The notes below the pieces were generated by a model. It was not told the DNA's origin and searched no databases. It saw only the letters and a list, made by a program, of their open reading frames with translations. A stretch of DNA of 13,895 nt from Methanosarcinales archaeon (GTDB lineage: Archaea; Halobacteriota; Syntropharchaeia; Alkanophagales; Methanospirareceae): assembly GCA_016649585.1 (NCBI GenBank), contig JAENXH010000021.1, positions 1 through 13,895 of the forward strand. The letters are read 5' to 3'. Both the position numbers and the translations under genes were made by a program. Below, piece by piece: positions 7,780 through 13,895 of the stretch (position 1 is the stretch's first letter; every line of letters starts with the position of its first letter).

Positions 7780-9072
7780 ATGAGGGCATTCAAAGATAAA
7801 TTAGCGCGGGAAGGGAAATTAATCGAGATTGAGTACGAAGTATCATCAAACTATGAGGTTGCAGCTCTTTGTGCGAAAGTTGAGCAAAAAGGGGCACCTA
7901 TTCTTTTCCACGCGGTTGACGGCACGCATAAGGTTATCATGAACGTACTGGGTGGCAGGAAAACTCTGGCGGAGCTGCTTGGTGTTTCTCCTGCGCAGCT
8001 CGTGCATTTCCTGGCTGACCCATCAGAAAGCGGAGATTATGAAAGGAGCAAGGTGAATATAGTGGAGGATTCACCGACGAAAGAAGTGGTTAAAGAGCCA
8101 GATTTAGGTGAGTTGCCAATATTAACCCATTTCCGGGGTGATAGCGGCGCGTACATCACGGGCGGTGTGGTCGTTGCGGAATTGGATGGCGTGAGCAATG
8201 CATCATTTCACCGGATGCTCGTGTTAGACGAGAAACGATTAGCAGCGCGGCTCGTTCCTTCTCGCCACTTGTATAAGATGCATCGCGAAGCGTTAGAACG
8301 AGGCGAATACTTAAAAGTGGGAATAGCTATTGGAGTGGACCCTTCAATCCTTTTAGCCGCCGCGACACGGGTACCACCGGGAAAGGAGTTTGAATACGCA
8401 TCTGCATTAAAAAAAGAGCCGGTTGAGCTCTTCAAATTGGATAACGGCATAGAAATACCGCATGCTGAAATCGCCTTCGAGGGCTTTATCGGTGAAGAAC
8501 GAGCGAAAGAAGGTCCCTTTTTGGATATCACCGCTACGTATGACAAAATAAGAGAGGAGCCGGTCATCACGCTCACAAAGATGTATCACCGAAGAGACCC
8601 GATTTATCATGCTATCCTTCCTTCAGGTCGCGAGCACCGGCTGCTTATGGGCATGCCTTACGAACCGTTAATCTTCAGGGCAGTAGAGCGTGTGGCACGT
8701 GTGAAGAACGTCTTCTTGACCGATGGTGGCTGCTGCTATTTGCATGCGGTGGTGCAGATAAGAAAGGAGAAAGAAGGCGAGGCTAAAAATGCGATTATTG
8801 CTGCGTTCGCGGCACATCCCAGCCTTAAACGCGTTGTCGTTGTTGATGACGATATTGATCTGTTCAATCCGAATGAGGTGGAGTACGCAATAGCGACGAG
8901 AGTGCGCTGGAATGAAGATGTGGTGCTTATCCCGGGCGTGAAAGGTTCGTCACTCGATCCGTCCTCTCAAAACGGGCTGACTACAAAGATAGGGATAGAT
9001 GCGACGAAGGAGTTGGGCGTGGCAGCAAAGAAGTATGAGCGGGTTGTAAAGAACACTCCTGGTTCGTCTTAA
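7780..9072 (+). CDS. UbiD-family decarboxylase, candidate anhydromevalonate phosphate decarboxylase
   Basis: A 430-residue member of the UbiD family, enzymes that use prenylated FMN made by a UbiX partner. By spacing, the catalytic arginine and metal/cofactor ligands line up with those I recall from fungal Fdc1: N140 and R145 (SNASFHRM), H163 (PSRHLYKM), and E239/E244 in GEERAKEGPFLDITATYD. Other family segments are AYITGGVVVAELDG, RDPIYHAILPSGREHRLLMG and VVVVDDDIDLFNPNEVEYA. The C-terminus has ALATR-like IATRVRWNED and KIGIDATKELG. It is shorter than ubiquinone-type UbiD (about 490) and similar to the archaeal homologs that decarboxylate trans-anhydromevalonate 5-phosphate. Taken with the thiolase in this window, that role is my inference. 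Aryl-acid decarboxylation is the main alternative. The phosphomevalonate dehydratase and UbiX genes are not present here. Confidence 0.85.
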   Translation: MRAFKDKLAREGKLIEIEYEVSSNYEVAALCAKVEQKGAPILFHAVDGTHKVIMNVLGGRKTLAELLGVSPAQLVHFLADPSESGDYERSKVNIVEDSPTKEVVKEPDLGELPILTHFRGDSGAYITGGVVVAELDGVSNASFHRMLVLDEKRLAARLVPSRHLYKMHREALERGEYLKVGIAIGVDPSILLAAATRVPPGKEFEYASALKKEPVELFKLDNGIEIPHAEIAFEGFIGEERAKEGPFLDITATYDKIREEPVITLTKMYHRRDPIYHAILPSGREHRLLMGMPYEPLIFRAVERVARVKNVFLTDGGCCYLHAVVQIRKEKEGEAKNAIIAAFAAHPSLKRVVVVDDDIDLFNPNEVEYAIATRVRWNEDVVLIPGVKGSSLDPSSQNGLTTKIGIDATKELGVAAKKYERVVKNTPGSS

Positions 9073-9106
9073 ACAAGTACCAAGCACGCACAAAACTCGA
9101 AATATT

Positions 9107-9116
9107 CTTTTTAAAA
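9107..9116 (+). promoter_or_regulatory. TATA box ahead of the 9138-9295 inverted-repeat region
   Basis: CTTTTTAAAA is centred at 9112, so an archaeal start 26 bases downstream would fall at about 9138, exactly where the 11-base-pair stem begins. No protein start codon with a ribosome binding site follows within the usual distance, which suggests a non-coding transcript or a long leader. Confidence 0.4.
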
Positions 9117-9137
9117 CGCGATTTTAGATAACGTATT

Positions 9138-9295
9138 GCGGATAAAAGAAGTTGCCAAAGGCAATTTGAGCGAAGCCTTTTATCTGCTATTTATATGACC
9201 CGAAGGGCAAGGTTGCAAAGCAACTGCAGAGTCATGAACGAAAACGCACTGGGATTCGTAGACCGTCCTTTATACCTGTTCCCGGAGTTCATGGC
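9138..9295 (+). ncRNA. Candidate structured RNA with nested hairpins
   Basis: The 305-base gap 9073-9377 contains several inverted repeats that can form together. Element I: GCGGATAAAAG (9138-9148) pairs with CTTTTATCTGC (9177-9187), 11 pairs including one G-U, enclosing TTGCC-aaa-GGCAA (9152-9164). Between elements: CCC-gaa-GGG (9199-9207) and GTTGC-aaa-GCAAC (9212-9224). Element II: GTCATGAAC (9231-9239) pairs with GTTCATGGC (9287-9295), 9 pairs with one G-U, enclosing CTGGGA/TCCCGG (9249-9254, 9280-9285). The small hairpins all have AAA or GAA triloops. A TATA box points to a start at 9138. I do not recognise a known RNA family: no tRNA, RNase P, SRP or clear C/D-box features. It could be a small RNA, or a 5' leader for the surface-protein gene downstream. 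Confidence 0.35.
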
Positions 9296-9311
9296 GACGA
9301 AGCCCGCAGAG

Positions 9312-9370
9312 ATATATTAAAAATCACAAAGCGTATAAACGCGAAAAAACGGGTAGATGTGCAGGTGATG
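9312..9370 (+). promoter_or_regulatory. Promoter and ribosome binding site of the surface-protein gene
   Basis: ATATATTAAAAAT at 9312-9324 is a TATA candidate, with a start predicted near 9343, just after a short hairpin GCGT-ataa-ACGC (9331-9342). AGGTGATG (9363-9370) is a good Shine-Dalgarno 7 bases before the ATG at 9378. This supports a separately transcribed gene, although readthrough from the candidate RNA upstream is possible. Confidence 0.45.
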
Positions 9371-9377
9371 TCATACC

Positions 9378-11290
9378 ATGAAAGGCAAAAGTCGATCATT
9401 GGTGGTTGAATTTATACTACTTATCGTACTCAGTGCAGCAGTCGGGATTGCGCTGGGAAAGAGCGAGGGTTATTTTGATGTTGAAGAGTGTAAATGCACT
9501 GAATTTGAAAACACAGGCATGATACTTGATGAACAAGAAAGTCGGACATCATGGGGCAATCAATTATACTGTGACTATCGGGACGATGACAAGGTCAGTG
9601 CAGGCTACATAGACATACGCTATATCGCGGACAAAACTGAATTTGAGAGGATATTCCAGGAGCGGAAAGCACTGACTGTAGACTACATAAACCAATGGGA
9701 AAACAGTGACAAGGTAAGGATTGTTGAGAAACGGATCGTTGAAACAGATGACTATCGGCTGCTTTCTTGTATCGTCTATGGTGAAAAGTATCGAGACCCG
9801 TATTATTTCGGCTTTAGAAATGTCTTTTATCGTGAGCAGTATTATATCGATGTCGGCGCGTATCCGCACAAAACGCGGAAACACCTTACGCGGGTGACGT
9901 AGACGTCATCCAGGTGTATGATGAATTGGAACGATGTGCCAAAGAGATCGTTGACAATAAGGAAGGTGCGGATTACTTCATTTATCCGCTTCTGGTTGAC
10001 GAAGTCGTTGTCGGTGAAGAACTCCAGTTATCCGTTAAATCCGGCACGACTACGATTGAAAATAATAAAATCAAGTGGGAAGTCCCATACCACGAATCCA
10101 TCAATCCAAAAATAGAGTTCAATAAGATTAAAATTGGTGAAATTGACAAGAATGGAATGTTTACGGCAGTTAACGTAGGCAAGTGCATTGTAAGAGCCAC
10201 AATAGGTGACAAAAGGGTAGACAAGAAAATCACGGTAAAATGTTGTGAAGAGGAGCAGAAGGGCGAGATAGAAGATCTCAAGTATCATTATGATCTCCGA
10301 ATCCCGGAGAGCAATTTTACCAAGGATAGGAGAGCCGGTAAAATACCGTTTCCCTTTGATGACATGACCCCCGGGACAGCAAACAATATCCTTGTATCAC
10401 TGGGGTATAGTCAGTACGCAGAGCACACCTGTGGGGGGTATCAAGGGGATGTACTTACGTTCTTGCACGACGTTCAAGCCGATCTGGAAGACTGCAAAAT
10501 GTTGAGCGGCTACGAATTTGGGCCTATTGAAGGGTCTTATGGTGGGCATCATGCAGTTGTCGTGTACCCCAATGGCACCGACTGGAAGAAGACTGGAACG
10601 GTCTTTGACCCCTGGCCCGCTCAATACCCAGAGACGTATACAATAGCTCAATGGGAAGAACTGTTTTCACCTATAAATGGTGATACATCAGCGGCTTATA
10701 GGCTAAAATACCCCACGACAAAGAGTCTAGATGACTACGGAGGGTTGACTTGGAGGATGCCTGAATACCTGTTGGAGTCTACGATTGGAGCACTTTTTTG
10801 CCCGGTAGACCTTCTGATTACCGATGAGCAGGGTAGACGGCTGGGGGTATTAAGCAACGGATCAATGGTATACGAGATACCTGATTCGTTCCTTCTGAAA
10901 GTACCCGATGAAGAAGACGGATACCAGTGGTATTTTGTTCTTGATCCCGAAGAATCTGATGAGTATAGCTTTGAGATTACCGGTACGGAAGAAGGGACCT
11001 TTGAGTTCTTAATATCTAATGCAGAGGACAACAAATTTCAATATTACGGGGAAAATCAAATCAAGAAGGGTGAAAAAGCAGAGGCCGTAATTGACATAGA
11101 TGATCCCGTAGGGCATTTGACATTACCCAATGGAACACAGATAGAGCCGGAAGTCTTGGAAGTCATAATAGAGTCTTCATCGTCTGGTGATTTAAAAATA
11201 AACACTATTCGACCAATCGCCGTAATGGTAACCGTGATCATAGTAGGTTTTGTGATGGTCTCCTCACGGATGAAAAGAAGAAAGCCCTGA
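9378..11290 (+). pseudogene. Membrane-anchored surface protein with papain-like Cys/His/Asp domain, split by a frameshift
   Basis: Two overlapping frames form one protein. The first (from ATG 9378) has a signal anchor (FILLIVLSAAVGIALG, about residues 12-27) and a soluble domain to DVGAYPHK. There the frame goes wrong in the run AAAA (9870-9873) and stops at TAG 9900. One extra A would continue into the second frame as NAETPYAGDVDVIQVYDELE and on to TGA 11288, giving 637 residues. Numbering from the GTG at 9914, the second part has an Ig-like BIG2-style domain (about 32-110; IGEIDKNGMFTAVNVGK) and a putative papain-like domain with C173 (HTCGGYQGDVL), H212/H213 (GGHHAVVVYP) and D232 (VFDPWP). 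It ends with a beta-rich stalk (PVDLLITDEQG, SFEITGTEEGTFEFLIS), a membrane helix (435-452) and a basic tail. I infer an outward-facing peptidase or transglutaminase-like enzyme; substrate unknown. It is convergent with ABCE1, 5 bases apart. Confidence 0.75.
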
Positions 11291-11295
11291 AAACC

Positions 11296-13065
11296 TCACA
11301 AATAATAATACTTACCTTTCTTCTTCTGTTCCCGGTCCTTCGCAGAACCGATCTTATTTATCCGTGGTCGGAGCGTGCTTTCATCACGCCTGAAGGTCAC
11401 ACCTAACTCTTTCAAGAACATATTCATGCCCTCTCGCATCTCGAAACAACCTTTTATCTCGCCTCGCACGCCCGGCTTGCCGTCGAACACCATCAACCGA
11501 TCGCTCAACAAATCTATCAAATAAATGTCATGGTCAACAATCAACATTGCTACCGCTCTTCGTTCTGCATACCGCCGTAACGTCTTGATCAACCGCACCT
11601 TCTGCTCCACATCGAGATGTGCTGACGGCTCATCCAGCATATATAGCGATGCATCCTGGCAAAGACACGCTGCTATCGCCACGCTTTGTAATTCACCACC
11701 ACTGAGCTCTTTTACGTTCTTCTCCTCTAACTCTTGTATCCCTAACGGGCGTACCACATCAATAACATCCGCTTCTGTTAGCCCTCCTTTGAGCGAGTAG
11801 ATAAAATCCTTTACCTTCATGTCCAAATCGCCCTTTATATACTGCGGCTTGTAAGAAACGGTAATATCGAGCGGTATGCTGCCGGTGGTCGGCTCTGTCT
11901 CGCCACCTAATACTTTCACAAATGTGCTTTTACCAATCGCATTTCGTCCGACGCCACCCAATACTTCCCCCTTCTCTATACTGCCCGGCTTCGCCTCTAA
12001 TACAAATCCATCTTCACCATAACTCTTCTCAAACCCATCGTATTCGATAAAAACACTTCGTTCTTCAAGCTTCTCACGCGGTGGATGTGCCGTGAATTCT
12101 ATCGGCTTATCTCGTATCCGAACGTTCTCCGCGTGCAAGAATCCACTCAAATATTCGTTTATGCCTCTACTCGTGCTCTTTGGCAGGGTAACCACACCAT
12201 ACCCCCCGGGCTCTCCATAGAGCAGATGCACATAATCCGCAAGCATATCCAGGATAGCGAGGTCGTGCTCCACCACAACCACTGCCTTCCCCGCCAAAAC
12301 GGCCCTTATCCCTTTTGCCACCTGCACACGCTGGTAAATGTCCAGATACGGAGTTATCTCGTCCAATAAGTAGAAATCAGCATCCCGAATCATACACGCT
12401 ATTATCGCAACCCGCTGCAATTCACCACCACTAATCGCTTTTATATCCGTATTCATCGCCGATTCAACTTCAAACGCCTTTATAAGCCGCTTTGACTCTT
12501 CAGTCTCATCCGTGCTTTCCAGCAGCTCGGACACGGTGCCATCGAAGAATTTTGGTATCGCATCGACATATTGTGGCTTGTAAGAAACTTTAATTCTCTC
12601 TTTTGAGAGTTTATCAAAATAATTCTGCAACTCTGACCCAGCATACCTCTTTATTATCTCATTCCAACTCACTTCTGCATCCACGTTGCCAAGGTTCGGA
12701 ACTTGCAACCCGGATAATATCTTAATCGCCGTGCTCTTCCCTATCCCATTCTCGCCTAACAACCCGGTTATCTTCCCCGCCTTTGGAATAGGCATTCCGT
12801 AAAGGACAAAACCGTTTTCACCGTAGCGGTGCGTCTCTTCGCCCTTCAACTCCTCTGGTAAGCCTATAATAGAAATGGCAGAGAACGGGCATTTCTTTAT
12901 GCATATCCCGCACCCCTCACACAACTCTTCGGATATGACCGGCTTGCCATCGGCACCCTGGACTACCGTCTCCTCGCCCGTACGCACCATCGGGCAATAT
13001 TTTATGCATTCGTACATGCATTTCTTCGGCTGGCACTTGTCCTTCTTTACTATCGCTATCCGCAT
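11296..13065 (-). CDS. rli1: ABCE1/Rli1 ribosome-recycling ATPase
   Basis: A 589-residue twin-ATPase that splits ribosomes into subunits after termination; soluble, no membrane domain. The N-terminus has eight cysteines for two [4Fe-4S] clusters: C11, C16, C20, C24 and C49, C52, C55, C59. NBD1: Walker A GENGIGKST (104-112), Q-loop YKPQY (162-166), signature ISGGELQRVA (211-220), Walker B FYLLDE (231-236) with DEITPYLD, H-loop H267. NBD2: Walker A GRNAIGKST (373-381), Q-loop YKPQY (405-409), signature LSGGELQSVA (454-463), Walker B LYMLDEPSAHLD (474-485), H-loop H512. The second signature has S461 where the first has R. Length is normal. A GAGGGA lies about 13 bases before ATG 13065, and a TATA-like GTATATATTC on the minus strand (13135-13144) would give a leader of about 50 bases. 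This gene is the best evidence that the DNA is archaeal. Confidence 0.96.
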   Translation of the reverse strand: MRIAIVKKDKCQPKKCMYECIKYCPMVRTGEETVVQGADGKPVISEELCEGCGICIKKCPFSAISIIGLPEELKGEETHRYGENGFVLYGMPIPKAGKITGLLGENGIGKSTAIKILSGLQVPNLGNVDAEVSWNEIIKRYAGSELQNYFDKLSKERIKVSYKPQYVDAIPKFFDGTVSELLESTDETEESKRLIKAFEVESAMNTDIKAISGGELQRVAIIACMIRDADFYLLDEITPYLDIYQRVQVAKGIRAVLAGKAVVVVEHDLAILDMLADYVHLLYGEPGGYGVVTLPKSTSRGINEYLSGFLHAENVRIRDKPIEFTAHPPREKLEERSVFIEYDGFEKSYGEDGFVLEAKPGSIEKGEVLGGVGRNAIGKSTFVKVLGGETEPTTGSIPLDITVSYKPQYIKGDLDMKVKDFIYSLKGGLTEADVIDVVRPLGIQELEEKNVKELSGGELQSVAIAACLCQDASLYMLDEPSAHLDVEQKVRLIKTLRRYAERRAVAMLIVDHDIYLIDLLSDRLMVFDGKPGVRGEIKGCFEMREGMNMFLKELGVTFRRDESTLRPRINKIGSAKDREQKKKGKYYYL

Positions 13066-13159
13066 TTTACTGTTTTCCCTCGGTTTCCATTTTCGTGTTT
13101 AGATTTGGTGGTTTAGAACGTGGATGCTGAAAAAGAATATATACGGCTTCTATGAAAAA

Positions 13160-13170
13160 CCTTTTAAATA
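13160..13170 (+). promoter_or_regulatory. TATA box for the hicBA pair
   Basis: CCTTTTAAATA is centred about 28 bases before the ATG of hicB, so the start would fall at or just before the start codon. It lies about 20 bases from the TATA-like block proposed for ABCE1 on the other strand, so the two divergent promoters would overlap. AGGGG at 13182-13186 is a possible Shine-Dalgarno if transcription starts further upstream. Confidence 0.4.
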
Positions 13171-13193
13171 TCAGAGGTATTAGGGGAATTAAG

Positions 13194-13415
13194 ATGAAGA
13201 AATAATTTACCATAGTTATCGAGCAGGATGAAGATGGAATGTATGTTGCATCTGTACCTGAACTGGAAGGCTGTCATACGCAAGCTAAGACTCTCGATGA
13301 GTTGCGAGAACGGATAAAAGAGGCTATACATCTCTATTTAGAGGTAGAATCAGGAATCGTAGAAACGGTTCCTTTGGAATTTGTGGGTATCCAGAAGGTT
13401 GAAGTTTCTGTTTAA
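13194..13415 (+). pseudogene. hicB: HicB antitoxin with in-frame TAA at codon 4
   Basis: The 73-codon frame after ATG 13194 reads MKK, a TAA at 13203-13205, then FTIVIEQDEDGMYVASVPEL and GCHTQAKTLDELRERIKEAI, ending at 13415. This is the HicB partial RNase H-like fold that binds and neutralises HicA. Changing one base of the TAA (to AAA) would give the usual MKKKF start. No good start codon lies between the stop and the ATG at 13239, and starting there would lose the first beta strand. Family members often also bind their own promoter, but no C-terminal DNA-binding domain is visible in this short form. The protein is probably not made, unless the base is a sequencing error or a rare start codon is used. 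It is followed after 103 bases by hicA. Confidence 0.8.
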
Positions 13416-13518
13416 AATTTTGTGAAGTAACATAAAACGGATACAATCAAAACACTTTATGCAAACGTCTTCTTTATAAGGGTAATACCTACCTACTTCT
13501 TGATTGGTATACTGTGAA

Positions 13519-13751
13519 ATGAATAAAATCAAAACGCTTCCCGCTAAAACTGTGATACACGCCTTGAAAAAATTGGATTCAAACGAATTAGACAAAAAGG
13601 AAGTCATTTATTTATGCGCCATCCTGATGGGAGAACTACTCTTATCACCGTTCATCCCGGTGAGGATATTGGGAAAGGGTTAATTAGAAAGATAATAAGC
13701 GATGCTAAACTAACGAGGGACGAATGGCTTGAACTAATTGAAAGCCTTTGA
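13519..13751 (+). pseudogene. hicA: HicA mRNA interferase toxin, frameshifted
   Basis: The frame from ATG 13519 starts as HicA (MNKIKTLPAKTVIHALKK), then loses sense after six A at 13567-13572. One base back, the family resumes as IGFKRIRQKGSHLFMRHPDG, then HPGEDIGKGLIRKIISDAKL to TGA 13749. A seventh A would restore a 77-residue protein. The catalytic histidine of the double-stranded-RNA-binding-like fold is present in GSHLFM (H30 in restored numbering). Intact HicA cleaves mRNA and is held by HicB. A six-A run can slip in polymerase or ribosome, so some functional toxin could be made, but without an intact HicB that would be harmful; loss of both fits decay of the pair. CTTTATAAG at about 13472-13480 could be a separate hicA promoter. 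Confidence 0.82.
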
Positions 13752-13759
13752 AAGGTTCT

Positions 13760-13895
13760 TCACTTTATTGTGACGGACGATACAATATCAAGCATTTGCG
13801 TATAAACATCGGGCTTCAAAGCAGCAATAAGGGATACATTGTGCGTTTCCCCCACCTCTGTTTCAAATGCACTCCCTTTTAAATCAGTTATTGTG
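13760..13895 (-). CDS. 3' end of an unidentified gene (5' partial)
   Basis: On the minus strand the last 45 codons read cleanly to TGA (13760-13762), including ITDLKGSAFETEVGETHNVS and LIAALKPDVYTQMLDIVSSV. The alternating hydrophobic pattern looks like a real folded C-terminus. I do not recognise the family. The gene continues beyond the window and converges on hicA with an 8-base gap. Confidence 0.5.
   Translation of the reverse strand, partial: TITDLKGSAFETEVGETHNVSLIAALKPDVYTQMLDIVSSVTIK

Noticed and set aside
9195..9320. A 41-codon plus-strand frame starting at ATG 9195 (MTRRARLQSN..., ending ...TKPAEIY)
   Set aside because: It has no ribosome binding site, no recognisable family, and lies across the inverted repeats; treated as part of the candidate RNA unless protein-level conservation is shown.
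11296..13065. ABCE1 motif variants (DEITPYLD in NBD1, GRNAIGKST and GGELQS in NBD2) as signs of altered function
   Set aside because: Catalytic lysines, glutamates, signature SGGE and H-loop histidines are all present, and such variants may be ordinary in methanogen-related archaea; not strong without an alignment.
13567..13572. Programmed -1 frameshifting at the A6 run in hicA
   Set aside because: A single tRNA could slip on AAA, but the run is one short of a full A-AAA-AAA heptamer, no stimulatory structure is obvious, and hicB is also broken; mutation or sequencing error is simpler.
1..13895. Absence of TAG as a natural stop codon in all 13 genes with a visible end, suggesting pyrrolysine use
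   Set aside because: Only 13 stops are available, which is too few; no in-frame TAG is bridged by conserved protein sequence, and no pyl genes are present.
1..13895. CRISPR arrays, tRNA or rRNA genes, insertion sequences
   Set aside because: Reading both strands, I saw no regularly spaced direct repeats, no cloverleaf with T-loop and anticodon signals, no rRNA motifs, and no transposase-like protein.

Overview
The window looks like archaeal chromosome. It encodes ABCE1/Rli1 (ribosome recycling, found in archaea and eukaryotes only), an archaeal-type thiolase, a UbiD-family protein whose active-site spacing fits the archaeal mevalonate-pathway decarboxylase, a two-subunit-type class I fumarase alpha chain, and TATA-type promoters, some placed for leaderless mRNAs. 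An anaerobic euryarchaeote (methanogen, methane- or alkane-oxidiser type, possibly ANME-1 related) is my best guess; it rests on gene content and remembered protein style, not on a search.

Layout. 1-1260: 3' part of a proton-conducting Mrp/complex I-like antiporter subunit (MrpD type). 1350-1745: two-CBS-domain protein. 1793-2038 (minus): GYD-domain protein with a consensus Shine-Dalgarno and a terminator-like hairpin. 2170-3057: fumarase alpha subunit without an adjacent beta gene. 3191-4366: acetyl-CoA C-acetyltransferase, preceded by a possible 14-codon leader peptide. 4600-5702: PIG-V-like mannosyltransferase broken by one in-frame TGA and one missing base. 5677-7662 (minus): intact 661-residue polytopic GT-C-like membrane protein. 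7780-9072: UbiD-family decarboxylase. 9073-9377: non-coding region with an unusual set of nested inverted repeats behind a TATA box, a candidate structured RNA. 9378-11290: a surface protein (signal anchor, Ig-like domain, putative Cys/His/Asp papain-like domain, C-terminal membrane anchor) split by a missing A in an A-run. 11296-13065 (minus): ABCE1. 13194-13751: hicB-hicA toxin-antitoxin pair, both interrupted. 13760-13895 (minus): 3' end of an unidentified gene.

The thiolase (first condensation of isoprenoid synthesis) and the UbiD protein (candidate anhydromevalonate phosphate decarboxylase) could serve the same archaeal mevalonate pathway, although they are not adjacent. The two membrane glycosyltransferase-like genes (one broken) and the surface protein form a cell-envelope block between housekeeping genes.

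The strongest pattern is that all five coding lesions (two nonsense codons, three single-base deletions) fall in four accessory genes, while eight other coding regions are open throughout. Either the accessory genes are decaying, or some of the deletions are homopolymer sequencing errors. The most novel-looking items are the candidate structured RNA at 9138-9295 and the architecture of the surface protein beside it.
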